Source: Arachis hypogaea (Eukaryota; Streptophyta; Magnoliopsida; Fabales; Fabaceae). Taken from it: 64,000 nt of DNA. A program made the position numbers and the translations under genes. The DNA is taken from positions 119,246,445 through 119,310,444 of the forward strand of contig NC_092053.1 of the NCBI RefSeq assembly GCF_003086295.3. The letters are read 5' to 3'. Numbering within the stretch: position 1 is the first letter of the stretch; the number at the start of each line of letters is the position of its first letter. Under the pieces are notes generated by a model. It did not search any database. It worked only from the letters and a program-made list of their open reading frames with translations, and had not been told where the DNA came from. Below, in pieces: positions 1 through 11,344 of this stretch.

Positions 1-1091
1 CAATCAACAAACATTTAGTATACACATGCAAACATCATGAGGTCTTTTCAAGGTTGTAATGGAGCTAAGGTAAGGGTGAGGATATATGTATAGCCAAGTG
101 AGCTATAATATGAATCTTTGACTAACCTAAGTTCTCACCTAACACCTACACACACTCTATGTATTTCTAAAATCATGCCTAGCTACCAAAATTCTCACTT
201 TTGCATCACATACTCATGTATCAACTTTTCTTTAATTTCACCACAAATGTCCTGATCTTTCATTAAACTTAACATTGGGGTAATTTTGTCCCCTATTTAT
301 TTATTTATTTATTTATGCTGTGAAAATAATTTTTTTTTGAACATGAAAGCAAACATAACATTTCAATGCATATGGTTTTTCTGATCTCATATGAGTATGC
401 ACCCAAATTCTCAATATTTAAATAAAGTGAAAACACAACACATTCCTATTAACCCAGGTTTTCCGCAATTCCCCACACTTAGTTAACACACTATCTTAAG
501 CTAACCAAAGATTCAAATAAGGTAATTAATTATTTTTCCACTTAAGGCTAGTGATGTGGTAATATAAAGAACAAATGGGGATTAAAAGGATCAAAGTGGC
601 AAACAAAGGTAATTAAAATGGTAGGCTATTTGGAATAAGTGAGCTAATAACAATTAATGGCCTCAGTCATATGTATGCATGCAAATACACTAAACAATGG
701 ACATATAAAATGGAACAAAACAAACATTGCAATCATAGAGAAGAAAACATACAAGAATAAAAATTCATGGTTAAATAATGTAACCATATAATTAAGCTCA
801 ATTCTCTCAGGTTGTGTGTTCTTAGCTATAAACTATGTTCCAAATTACAATCTTCAAACAAGTTTAACACAAATTTTTAATTTAAATTAGTGAAATATTA
901 TAAAATAGGGTCTTGAAAAGAAACTCATTACTTTAACCAAGCAAAACATACATGCAAACAATTATTATCATGCAATCTATCCTATCTAACAAAAGAAAAA
1001 CTAAAATGTTGGTGTTAAAAGAGAGAAGTTACCTCCGGAAGTCAAGGACTGACCTCCCTACACTTAAGGCTTGGCACGGTCTTCCGTGCCA
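1..1091 (-). other. E1 3' non-coding region (gene-free)
   Basis: AT-rich sequence with no coding ORF. Several stretches (for example around 850-1000) match the equivalent region of E3 around 21200-21400, including a shared run near 'gtcttgaaaag'. A short TTTA microsatellite lies at about 294-316. This should be the stretch between the last ORF and the 3' LTR of E1. Confidence 0.7.
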
Positions 1092-2322
1092 TCAGTAAGC
1101 ATCGCTTCCGCTGTCTGGTTCGTCCTGGCTTCCTGTGCTACTGGATGAAGGAAAGTCCGGGGTGTCCTTCTGTTCTGGAGGTGGGTAAGTACCAACAATG
1201 AGTTCCTTCAGGTAGTTATATCGGCGCTTGTTATGGTGCTCCATTTGCTCCATCTGCCAGTCTTGCCGGTTGAGCCTCTCAAGGATCTGAAGGAACATCT
1301 GATGGGTGGATGGTGCTTGTAGTGTGGATGATGGTGGAGTAGATGAAGGAGGAGTATCCAAAGATGGGCCTGCAGGCCGGCTCACAGAGGGAACCAGTAG
1401 CCTGATGTACTTCCCATTCGGGACATACTGATCGGCCTAGGGATCATGACCTTCGTGTCTCCTGCCTAATAGGACACACCTGCTGCAGAGACTAAATCTG
1501 AAACCAAGGCGGGGAAAGGCAGGTTATCCGCTATCTGCACGTGTCCCATGGCTTGCTGGATGTGTCGGGACATGTGGAGAGGTTGCTCTATTAGGATGCA
1601 CAAGATGAGAACAGCCATGTCCGCAGTGAAGGTGGACTCGTGAGTGCTCGAAAAGATATAGGGGACATAATCTGTGCCCACACGCGAGCCTCCAAGGTAA
1701 GTGACTGGGCTGAGATGCTCTTGGGTTTTGACCAATGCGGCCCATAGATCCAGGTGCTGCCAGGTTGGGTTATAACCCCAAGGACACTGGCCCAATTGAA
1801 CTGATACATCTGGCGCTTAAGAGATGCCTCTTGGTATGCATCCAATCCTTCTAGACTGGGTGAAAGATCCAGTACTCTCTGTATGGCACTCTCGGAGATA
1901 GGGACTTGCTTCTGACGAACATAGATAGTCTGCAGGGTAGGCGAGTAGAAATTAGAGTAGAATTCGACTACACATGATAAGTTGGCCTCCCGCGGCTGCC
2001 TCCTCAAAAATCCCCACTGTCTCCTCTCAATTCGGGGCTCCACAAAATCAAAAAAGTGTGTTGGAACAATGAGCAGATGCTCCTTGTTGTAGTTCCTCTC
2101 GGCTAGGATGGGGAACATCTGTTCGCAATAATGGTTAGTGAACTGTGTGGAGTCCTGTGCGGGAAAGGCTATCCCTGCTCCATCAACTTTAATGATCCTC
2201 TTAACCCGCTTTGTTGGCGGCTTGACGCTGGTAGATGGTGGCGCCTTAGCCGGTGCTCTCTTGGTTCCTCTCCTTGCTGGTGTCTTGTCAGTGGCCTTCT
2301 CTTTTCCTTTCTTGGTACCCAT
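1092..2322 (-). pseudogene. Plant-transposon-protein ORF (Transposase_32-like) of E1, frameshifted
   Basis: This ORF lies downstream of integrase, the place where Athila-like elements carry an extra gene. It starts with a Lys-rich N-terminus (MGTKKGKEKATDK...). A globular domain follows, with recognisable blocks such as QWGFLRRQPREANLS, SAIQRVLDLSPSLEGLDAYQ and NLPFPALVSDLVSA. I recall these as the 'putative plant transposon protein' family (Pfam Transposase_32). Its biochemical role is unknown; an env-like position is inferred from location only. The reading frame runs 2322-1591, continues in another frame from about 1795 to 1466, and in a third from 1385 to 1092, where an Asp/Ser-rich acidic tail follows an RRYNYLKEL block. 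It is therefore broken by at least two lesions. The E3 copy (21456-22717) is the closest relative in the window. Confidence 0.75.
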
Positions 2323-3857
2323 GCCTAAGGAAAAAAGAAAGAGAAAGAAAGTGAAATATAGGGAACTAAAAACCAGAAGGTGGAAATTCTAAGTGATAAT
2401 GAATGCCAAAGAAAAGATAATAGTTTAAATACATGGTAGCTACAACATATAGGTAAGACATCAATTAAGATCAAGTAGGCAATTCAGAATAATTAGATGC
2501 AAGAGGGTAAAAGCATGCAAGTAATAAGAATGAGAAGCATAACTCAAGCATGAAATATTAAATGTGCCAAATTAAGGAGCACTTGTATGATGACAATTGT
2601 GAATGATAATCCCAAATACATGTGGAATCCAAGTGTTTTGAAAAAGAGGTATGAAAGTAGAAGAGTGAAATAAAGTAGGATTCAAAATGCCATAAGAGCT
2701 TTTTCACAAACACTTGGTGTGCAAGTTATAATAGGAATGAAAATAATGTATCCAAATGTATATGAGAGCCAAAATTAAATGTCAATTGTCAAATCACTCC
2801 TCATAATATCCACAAGCTCAAGTATAATAAGGTACTACCCGAATAAAACTCCAATACTAACATAAAAATGTATGGAAAAAGAAACCATATATAACTAAGA
2901 TAACATAAAAAATGAGAAGAAGGAAAAGTAATTAAATGCAATGAATAAAAGAAGAAGAAAAGAGTGGAGGAGGGGAAGAAAAGAACCACAGTGAGAAGAT
3001 GGAAAAGGGAAGAAGAAAATAGTAGATAGTAAGAAGGAATAGGGAAGAAAGAAGGAAGAAGAAAGAAGGAAGAATAAGGATTGAAAAAGAAGTAGGATTG
3101 GGGGGGTAATTGAATTTTGGCGGTGGGCTAGTTTAATTGTGCGTCGCATGCGACGCGTACGCGTACGGCACGCGTACGCGTGGATCGCCCAAGGTTGAAG
3201 TGACGCGTACGCGTCTGGGAAGCGTACGCGTGACAGGGGATTGTGACAATCGCGCAAAGGCAGTCCCGCGCATGCACAACTCTCGGGTTGATACGCAGGA
3301 AGGCTAAAAAGGCATACGACGCGTGCGCGTCAGGTACGCGCACGCGTTAATGGGGGCAAAGTGAAAATGACGCGCACGCATCTGTGACGCGTACGCGTGA
3401 TGAAGATTGTGCTTCTAGCACAATTCCAACCCCAAGCCATCACAACTCTCGGGTAAAACACCCAATTACGCCGATATCCAGGGTCACGCACTTACGCGTG
3501 GGCTGGCGAAAACACAAACGACGCGCACGCGTGAGGTATGCGTACGCATGGACTTGCTTGTGCGCAAAGCACGCTACCTTCAACACTCCCGCGCAACTCT
3601 CGGGTCAATTCCCATTATGCTCGCATTCACATATGACGCGTACACGTCAGGGACGCTCGCGCGTCGAATACGTTATATATATATATGTATGTAGAATGCA
3701 GATGCAGAATGTAGATGATTATACAGAAATTATGAAGAATACTATGAAAAACCAAATAAAATAAAACTAGGAATGAAAAAGGGACGATCATACCATGGTG
3801 GGTTGTCTCCTACCCAGCACTTTGCTTTTAGGTCCTTAAGTTGGACGGTCCACAAGC
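2323..3857 (-). other. E1 spacer between integrase and the 3' ORF; purine tract and palindrome cluster
   Basis: No coding sequence is supported. A long purine-rich (GAA/AGA) tract runs from about 2930 to 3110, and a cluster of ACGCGTACGCGT-type palindromes lies at 3130-3680. Small ORFs here only trace the repeats. The motif 'accatggtgggttg' near 3792 corresponds to the 'GGCAACCCACC' signature that recurs after integrase in E3 (about 24160). Confidence 0.6.
3130..3680. repeat. Cluster of ACGCGTACGCGT-type palindromes in E1
   Basis: About ten variants of the self-complementary core (G)ACGCGTACGCGT, ACGCGCACGCGT and CACGCGTACGCG are scattered through 550 bases. They are separated by low-similarity spacers, two of which share 'caactctcgggt'. 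The same kind of cluster occurs at the matching place in E3 (23640-24050) and inside the LTRs of both elements. Confidence 0.8.
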
Positions 3858-4320
3858 TCAGTCTGCTTCTGTTGGTGGATCCTCTAAGAGGAAGACATCT
3901 AGCTCTTTATTGTCCTTCATCATCTCACCATGATATAGTTTTAAGCGATGTCCATCGACCTTGATGCATTTAGAGCTTGAAGGATGACTTAGGTGGAAGA
4001 CTCCGTATGGCTCTGCCTTCTCTACTCTATAGGGACCTTCCCATCTTGAACGCAACTTGCCTGGCATGAGCCTCAATCGTGATTTGTAAAGGAGAACTAG
4101 CTCCCCAGGTCTGAACTCTCTTCTCTTGATATGCTTGTCATGCACAGCCTTCACCTTCTCTTTGTATAGCCTGGAGTTGTCATATGCTTCCAGTCAAAGG
4201 TTCTCCAATTCTGCTAGTTGCAGCTTCCTTTCAGCACCAGCCTTCTCAAATCCTATATTGCATTCTCTTACCGCCCAGAAAGCCTTGTGTTCCACCTCCA
4301 CTGGGAGGTGACAAGCCTTT
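3858..4320 (-). pseudogene. Integrase C-terminal fragment of E1 (Ty3/gypsy)
   Basis: The last about 150 codons of a gypsy integrase. The open part carries the C-terminal signature LMPGKLRSRWEGPYRVEKAE, followed by HRLKLYHGE, and ends at a stop at 3858. Upstream in the same frame, KAGAERKLQLAELENL is followed by an in-frame TGA. The matching E3 region (24225-24700) is intact. The catalytic core and zinc finger are absent because the internal deletion joins this piece to the primer-binding site at 4320/4321. It cannot act as an integrase by itself. Confidence 0.88.
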
Positions 4321-4332
4321 CCAACGGCACCA
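4321..4332 (-). other. Primer-binding-site remnant of E1 (tRNA-Asp type)
   Basis: Plus-strand CCAACGGCACCA, six bases from the LTR edge, resembles the 3' end of plant tRNA-Asp (CAACGGCGCCA) with one mismatch. Its left boundary coincides with the integrase fragment, so this is also the deletion breakpoint. Confidence 0.75.
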
Positions 4333-4337
4333 AAAAT

Positions 4338-5823
4338 TGACGTGGCGGAAAATTGCCGATTAAGAATTTATAGAGAAAACAGCGTTGCAAGTACAAATCT
4401 TAACCGACCAAAATTCCTCTTATCAATTTAGAAAGGGTTGTCACAATAATTAGAATAAAAATACTGGGAGTAGAATTCCCAGGTCATCTCCCAACGAGTT
4501 GATAAAAGGGTGCTATTTTATTGGTCAGGAGTTTTCCGAGAAATTTTAAGAGTTGGAGAATAGAAAAATAAATGCTTGTAAATTAAAGCAATGAAAATTA
4601 GCAAGAGAATTTATATAATCAAGATAAAAGCCTTGACCGGGATAAGATTAATTGGAAGTTCTATCCTTGTTGGATTTTCCCAAGTGTAATAGCAAGAGGT
4701 TGTTGTTTTTACTTAGTTAACCCTTACCGAATAAAGGAAAGTCAAGTAATTGAGCTAACTTTTATTCACAAGTCCTAATCCTCTCCTATGGAAGGATTAG
4801 CGTTAGTGACTAGAGAATTGGCCAACAATTTCCAATTAAAATCAACACTTGAGTATTCCAACTCAAGGGTTTCCTTTTAATCAACTCCCAAGTCAAGTTG
4901 GGAGTCTACTCCATTTACATGAATACCATTCTTATAGATATATAAAGGGAATAGAAAGAAGACATGATAAACTGGATAAAATAATAAGTGAAAATTAATT
5001 AAAGGTAAAAATAGTTCTTTGCATTAATAAATTCCAAAACCATAAACATACTTATCTAAATAGGGTTAATGGGCGATAAAAAGAGTAAAGGAATAAGGAA
5101 ACAAACTAGAATAATGGAAACTTCAACGGAGGTAGTAACTCTCTTCAATATCCAAATCAAAAGCATAAAACTCTAAAATTTTGAATATGAAGAACCCTAG
5201 AGAAAGCAGTGATTTCTCTCTAAGATTCAAAACGAAAACTAAAACTATGCGAATCAGAATGTGTCAATGTGTGTTGAGTCTCTGCTTGTCCCCTGGCTCT
5301 AGTCTGTATTTCTGGGCCGAAAACTGGGTCCAAACTCAGCCCAAAATCGCCCCCAGCATTTTCTGCGATTTTTAAACGTGGCTCATGTCACGCGTACGCA
5401 TCAGTCACGCGTACGCGTCGATGGTTTTCTTTGTGTGTCACGCATACGTGTCAGGTACGCGCACGCGTCGCTGTGAAAATATCCAGATCGCGCGCACACG
5501 TGAGGTACGCGTACGCGTCTTTGCTCGCTGGTCATCTCCTTAGTTTCTTGTGTTCTTTTCATCTTTGCAAGCTTCCTTTCCATCCTTTAAGCCATTCCTG
5601 CCCTATACAGCCTGAAAATACTTAACGCATAGATCACGGCATTGAATGGTATAAAGGGACATTAAAAATATACAAATTAAAGGCTTAGGAAGCAAGTTTT
5701 CAATCACAAAACAGAATTAGGAAGGATTTGTAAAATCATGCAAATTATATGAATAAGTGTGCAAAGACTTGATAAAAGCCACTCAATTTAGTACAAGATA
5801 AACCATATAATAGTGGTTTCTCA
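4338..5823 (-). repeat. 5' LTR of E1
   Basis: About 1.49 kb. On the minus strand it begins TGAGAAACCACTA and ends ...CGTCA. It aligns by eye with the E3 LTRs (18524-20003 and 36149-37629) through blocks such as 'gcgttgcaagtacaa', 'cttaaccgac' and the 'aaatagtggt'-type end. Its flanks and spacing fit an LTR followed by a primer site. A palindrome cluster (CACGCGTACGCGTC and variants) is at 5385-5520, the same relative place as in E3. It is clearly more diverged from the E3 LTRs than those are from each other. Confidence 0.85.
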
Positions 5824-5859
5824 CGTACGCAAGGGTCTCTTTTGTCCATGGTGCGTACG

Positions 5860-7524
5860 TGATGAGTGGATGATTTATACGCTTTTTGGCATTGTTTTTA
5901 GGTAGTTTTTAGTATATTTTTAGTTACTTTTTATTATATTTTTATTAGTTTTTAAATAAAAATCACAATTCTAGAATTTACTATGAGTTTGTGTATTTTT
6001 CTGTGATTTCAGGTATTTTCTGGCTGAAATTGAGGGACCTGAGCAAAACTCTGATTCAGAGGCTGAAAAAGGACTGCAGATGCTGTTGGATTCTGACCTT
6101 CCTACACTCGAAGTAGATTTTCTGGAGCTACAGAAGCCCAATTGGCGCGCTCTTGATTGCGTTGGAAAGTAGACATCCTGGGCTTTCCAGCAATATATAA
6201 TAGTCTATACTTTTCCCGAAATTTGATGGCCCAAATCGGCGTTTCAAGTCAGCATAAAAATTATGGCGTCAAAACGCCAGAACTGGCATAAAAGTTGGAG
6301 TTAAACGCCCAAACTAGCACCAAAGTTGGCGTTTAACTTTAAAAAAAGTCTCTACATGTGAAAGCTTCAATGCTCAGCCCAAGCACACACTAAGTAGGCC
6401 CGGAAGTGGATTTCTGCATCATTTACTCATTTCTGTAAACCCTAGGTTACTAGTCCTCTATAAATAGGACCTTTTGCTATTGTATTTGACATACTTTTTC
6501 ATCTGGGAATCTTTGATAAGTCTTATGCTATCTTAGACGCTTTTGGGGGCTGGCCTCACGGCCATGCCTAGACCTTTTGTTCTTATGTATTTTCAACAGT
6601 GGAGTTTCTACACCCTATAGATTATGGTGTGGAGCTCTGCTGTTCCTCATGAATTAATGCAAAGTATTATTGTTTTTCTATTCAACTCAAGCCTATTTCT
6701 TCTCCAAGATATTCATTCACACTCAAGAACTTGATGAATGTGATGATTATGTGACACTCATCACCATTCTCACCTATGAACGCGTGCCTGACAACCACTT
6801 CCGTTCTACATGCAAACAAGCTTGAATGTGTATCTCTTGGGTTTCTAATCTATGATTAGAACCTTCGTGGTATATGCTAGAATTATTGGCGGCCATTCTT
6901 GAGATCCGGAAAGTCTAAACCTTGTCTGTGGTATTCCGAGTAGGATCTGGGAAGGGATGACTGTGACGAGCTTCAAACTCGCGAGTGTTGGGCGTAGTGA
7001 CAGACGCAAAAGGATCAATGGATCCTATTCCAACATGATCGAGAACCAACAGCTGATTAGCCGTGCGGTGACAGCGCATTTGAACCATTTTCACTGAGAG
7101 GACGGGAGGTAGCCATTGACAACGGTGATACCCAACATAAAGCTTGCCATGGAAAGGAGTATGAATGATTGGATGAAGACAATAGGAAAGCAGAAGTTCA
7201 GGAGGAACAAAGCATCTTCATACGCTTATCTGAAATTCTCACCAATGAATTACATAAGTATCTCTATCTTATTTTATATTTTATTTATCTTTTAATTATC
7301 AATTCTCCATAACCATTTGAATCTGCCTGACTGAGATTTACAAGATGACCATAGCTTGCTTCAAGCCGACAATCTCCATGGGATCGACCCTTACTCACGT
7401 AAGGTTTATTACTTGGACGACCCAGTGCACTTGCTGGTTAGTTGTGCAAAGTTGTGACAAAGAGTTGAGATTACAATTGTGCGTACCAAGTTGTTGGCGC
7501 CATTGATGATCACAATTTCGTGCA
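5860..7524 (+). repeat. 5' LTR of E2
   Basis: 1665 bp, TGATGAGTGG...TTTCGTGCA, followed after nine bases by the primer site. It contains GGCGTTTAAACGCC-type palindromes at about 6240-6345 and a TATA-like CTATAAATAG. The 3' copy at 14508-16139 is the direct repeat partner. Confidence 0.9.
6458..6467 (+). promoter_or_regulatory. TATA-like box of the E2 5' LTR
   Basis: CTATAAATAG lies in the middle of the LTR, downstream of the palindrome cluster. The 3' LTR has a weakened version (TTTATAAATATG, about 15104-15115). Transcription start would be expected about 30 bases further; this is inference from the motif only. Confidence 0.5.
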
Positions 7525-7533
7525 CAAAGTTTT

Positions 7534-7550
7534 TGGCGCCGTTGCCGGGG
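7534..7550 (+). other. Primer-binding site of E2 (tRNA-Asp)
   Basis: TGGCGCCGTTGCCGGGG is a perfect complement of the 3' end of plant tRNA-Asp(GUC) with its CCA tail, nine bases inside the 5' LTR edge. It fixes the element's orientation and the LTR end. Confidence 0.93.
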
Positions 7551-9065
7551 ATTGTTCGAGTTTGGACAACTGACGGTTCATCTTGTTGCTTAGATTAGGT
7601 AACTTTATTTTATTTTTATTTTTCAGAATTTTTAAGAATGAATTCTATAGTTTCAGATGATACTTTCATCATCACTGGAGCTAGTTGATTCCCATCAATT
7701 TGGCTGTTGTATGTAATGTCTGCTGAAGCTTGGCTAGCCATGTCTAATCTTTTTAGACTGAAGCTTTAGACTAACATTGCATGATTCCTGGAATTCCGAT
7801 TAAAAATTATGAGTTTAATTATTTTCTCTTTTTTTTTAAATAATTTTCGAAAAAAATACAAAAAAAAATTTATAAAATCATAAAAACCAAAAATATTTTG
7901 TTTGAGTCTAATGTCTAATTTTAAGTTTGGTGTCCTGCATAGTTTAATTTTTCTGCATTTTTCGAATATATGCATTATGTTCTTCAATAATCTTCAAGTC
8001 GTTCTTGATGATTTTATTAAGTCTGATCTTTAAATTCTCTTGTTTTGTGTCTTTTGTTGTTTCTCATATGCATTTTCAAATTGTTATAGTCCCTAGTATA
8101 CAAACTTCTAAGTTTGGTGTCTTGCATGCATTATTTGTTTTGATCTTGATTTTCCATGTTTAGTTTCATTCTGTTGTTTTTCTTTCTCATCATTAAAAAT
8201 TCAAAAATTTTCAAAACTATGTCTTTTCAAATCAATAATCCAGAGAATTGAAGATTCAGAACATTCAGCAGAGAAATTACATAGAAAAAGCTGGACGTTC
8301 AAAACGCCCAGTGAGGAAGGAAAACTGGCGTTTAAACGCCAGCCAGGTAGTATTTTGGGCGTTAAACACCAGAATGGATACCATTCTGGGCGTTAAACGC
8401 CAGGATGGCACAAGAGGGAAGATTCTGTTTTTGATTCAAATCTTTTTCAAATTTTCATAATTTTTCAAAATCAATTCTTTTCCATTTTTTTTACTACTTC
8501 AAAAATCCTTGCTAACAATTAGTGATTTGATTCAAAAAAATTTCTTCCTTGTTAAGAAAGGTTCAATAGTTGAATTTTAGAATCATATCTTTTGAATTTC
8601 TTGTTAGCCAAGACATTAATTTTAAAAATCAAATATTTTTTTTTAATTGTTTATCAATCATTTCTTTTTAAAATCATATTTTCTCAATCATATCTTCTCA
8701 ACCACATCTTTTTCAAAACTGATTTTCAATCATATCTTTTTTATTTTTAATTTCAAAATATTTTTCAAATTCACTTAATTACTTTCTCAATTTTAATTTT
8801 CAAAAATCATCAACCAAATTTTCAAAATTTCTTTTAATTAATTCAAATTTTTTTAATTTAATTTCGAAAATTCTTCCCCCCTCTCACATCTTTCTATTTA
8901 AGGGACTAACATTCCTCCTCAATGTGCAATTCGGACTCCCTCTCTCCATAAGTTCAAATTCTCTCCTTTTTATCTCATCCTTCTATTCTTATTTTCCTCT
9001 GACATCTCAAAGAATCTCTATACTGTGACATAGAGGATTCTATACCTTCTTCTCCTCTCTTTCAC
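7551..9065 (+). other. E2 leader between primer site and gag (gene-free)
   Basis: AT-rich untranslated leader with long T-rich runs and a palindrome cluster of the GGCGTTTAAACGCC type at about 8290-8405. Two short stretches repeat 'aagtttggtgt', a phrase that recurs throughout E2, including its polypurine region. No gene is supported. Confidence 0.65.
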
Positions 9066-10457
9066 ATGAGCAGGAGCAAGGACAAAAGCATTCTTGTTGA
9101 AGCTGATCCTGAACCTGAAAGGACCTTGAAGAGAAAGCTAAGAAAAGCTAAAGCACAACTCTCTGTAGAGGACTTAATAGAAATTTTCAAAGAAGAAGAC
9201 ATGACAGCTGAAAATAACAACAATGCCAACAATGCAAGGAAGGTGCTTGGTGATTTTACTGCACCTACTCCCAACTTCTATGGGAGAAGCATCTCTATTC
9301 CTGCCATTGGAGCAAACAACTTTGAGCTTAAGCCTCAATTAGTTTCTCTAATGCAATAGAATTGCAAGTTTCATGAACTTCCATTGGAAGATCCTCATCA
9401 GTTCTGAGCTGAATTCTTGTAATTCTGTGACACTGTCAAGACCAATGGGGTTGATCCCAAGGTCTATAGGCTTATGCTTTTTCCCTTTGCTATAAGAGAT
9501 AGAGCTAGAACATGGTTGGATTCACAACCTAAGGAAAGCCTGAACTCTTGGGAAAAGCTGGTCAGTGCTTTTCTGGCCAAATTTTTTCCACCTCAAAAAT
9601 TGAGTAAGCTTAGAGTGGAAGTCCAGACCTTCAGACAGAAGGAAGGTGAATACCTCTACGAAGCTTGGGAAAGATACAAGCAATTGATCAGAAGGTGTCC
9701 TTCTGACATGCTTTCAGAATGGAGCATCATAGGTATCTTCTATGATGGTCTGTCTAAACTGTCCAAGATGTCATTAGACAGCTCTGCTGGAGGATCTCTT
9801 CATCTGAAGAAGGTGCCTGCAGAAGCTCAGGAACTCATTGAAATGGTTGCAAATAACCAATTCATGTACACTTCTGAAAAGAATCCTGTGAATAATGGGA
9901 CAAATCAGAAGAAAGGAGTTCTTGAGATTGATACTCTGAATGCCATATTGGCTCAGAACAAAATATTGACTCAGCAAGTCAATATGATTTCTCAGAGTCT
10001 GTCTGGCATGCAAGCAGCAACAGGCAGTACCAAAGAAGCTTCATCTGAAGAAGAAGCTTATGATCCTGAGAACCCAGCAATGGAAGAGGTGAATTACATG
10101 GGAGAACCCTATGGAAACACCTATAATCTTTCATGGAGAAATCATCCAAATCTCTCATGGAAGGACCAACAGAGGCCTCAACAAGGCTTCAACAACAGTA
10201 ATGGTGGAAGAAATAGGTTTAGCAATAGCAAACCTTTTCCATTATCTTCTCAGCAACAGACAGAGAATTCTAAGCAGAGCCACTCTGACTTAGCAACCAT
10301 AGTCTCTGATCTAATTAAAACCACTCAAAGTTTTATGACGGAAACAAGGTCCTCCATTAGAAATTTGGAGGCACAAGTGGGTCAGCTGAGTAAGAAAGTT
10401 ACTGAACTCCCTCCTAGTACTCTCCCAAGTAATACAGAAGAGAACCCAAAGAGATAA
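9066..10457 (+). pseudogene. E2 gag, interrupted by stop codons
   Basis: Capsid-like protein of a Ty3/gypsy element. The N-terminal part (9066-9359) begins MSRSKDKS and is Lys/Glu-rich. It ends at an in-frame TAG, and two more stops follow within the next about 65 bases. The frame then stays open from about 9426 to 10457. That part carries the retrotransposon gag signature: RTWLDSQPKESLNSWEKL, FFPPQKLSKLR, LYEAWERYKQLIRRCP, and the GGSLHLKK / ELIEMVANNQFMY blocks. A Gln/Asn-rich tail and a short coiled-coil-like C-terminus (NLEAQVGQLSKKVTEL) follow. No CCHC zinc knuckle is seen, as is common in Athila-type gag. Without read-through only the second part could be made. Confidence 0.85.
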
Positions 10458-10481
10458 TGCAAGGCCATAAACACGTCCCAC

Positions 10482-11344
10482 ATGGCCGAATGCATAGAGG
10501 AGGAAAAGGCAGTGATTTCCACTGAGGAAGACCTCAATGGACGTCCACTGGCTTCCAAGGAGTTCCCTAATGAGGAGCCATGGGAATCTGAGGCTCATAC
10601 AGAGACCATAGAGATTCCATTGAATTTACTTCTGTCATTCATGAGCTCTGATGAGTATTCTTCCTCTGAAGAGGATGAAGATGTTACTGAAGAGCAAGTT
10701 GCTAAGTATCTTGGAGCAATCATGAAGCTAAATGCCAAGTTATTTGGTAATGAGACTTGGGAGGATAAACCCCCTTGCTCACCAAAGAACTGGATGACTT
10801 GACTAGGCAGAGATTACCTCAGAAAAGACAGGATCCTGGAAAGTTCTCAATACCTTGTACCATAGGCACCATGACCTTTAAGAAGGCTCTGTGTGACCTA
10901 GGGTCAAGTATAAACCTTATACCACTCTCTGTCATGGAGAAGCTAGGAATCCTTGAGGTACAAGCTACAAGAATCTCACTAGAGATGGTAGACAATTCAA
11001 GGAAACAGGCTTATGGACTTGTAGAGGATGTCTTGGTAAAGGTTGAAGGCCACTACATCCCTGCTGATTTCATAATCCTAGACACTAGGAAGTGCATGGA
11101 TGAATCCATCATCCTTGGCAGACCCGTCCTAGCCACATCAAAAGCTGTGATTGATGTTGATAGAGGAGAATTGGTCCTTCAAGTGAATGAGGACTCCCTT
11201 GTGTTTAAAGCTCAAGGATCTCCCTCTATAGTCATGGAGAGGAAGCATGAAAAGCTTCTCTCAATGCAGAGTCAAATAGAGTCCCCACATTCAAACTCTA
11301 AGTTTGGTGTTGGGAGGCCATCATCATGCTCTGAGTATCTGTGA
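10482..11344 (+). pseudogene. E2 aspartic protease region
   Basis: Two overlapping ORFs, 10482-10802 and 10775-11344. The first is an acidic linker ending at the phrase KPPCSPKNWMT. The second picks up in a different frame with LTKELDDLTRQRLPQK and continues into the retropepsin fold. Its active-site block is CDLGSSINLIPLSV (Asp-Leu-Gly in place of the common Asp-Thr/Ser-Gly) and its flap/C-terminal block is ESIILGRPVLATSKAVIDV. The DLG form is typical of Athila-like proteases. The frame change at the Pro-Pro-Leu-Leu junction looks like a small indel. The protease would process Gag if expressed. It is followed directly by non-coding sequence, not RT. Confidence 0.82.

Larger units (their letters stand above)
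1..5823 (-). mobile_element. E1: internally deleted Ty3/gypsy (Athila-like) LTR retrotransposon, 3' LTR off the left edge
   Basis: Read on the minus strand, the order is 5' LTR (4338-5823), a primer-binding-site remnant (4321-4332), an integrase C-terminal fragment (3858-4320), a palindrome-rich spacer, and a plant-transposon-protein ORF (2322-1092). The non-coding 3' region then runs out of the window. The same order occurs in E3 (18524-37629), and the LTRs and the two coding parts resemble those of E3 closely enough to call them one family. Gag, protease, RT and RNase H are missing: the primer site abuts the integrase C-terminal domain directly, so a single internal deletion is inferred. 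The 3' LTR should lie just left of base 1. The base quintet right of the LTR is CGTAC (5824-5828); its partner cannot be seen. Confidence 0.85.

Noticed and set aside
3128..3764. ORFs of 71-126 residues with repeated Arg/Thr/Ala
   Set aside because: They simply translate the ACGCGTACGCGT palindromes and spacers; the same happens at 5401-5625, 19629-19871 and in other clusters.
7766..7987. 73-residue ORF on the minus strand in the E2 leader
   Set aside because: Phe/Lys/Ile/Asn-rich product of AT-rich non-coding sequence inside a retrotransposon leader.
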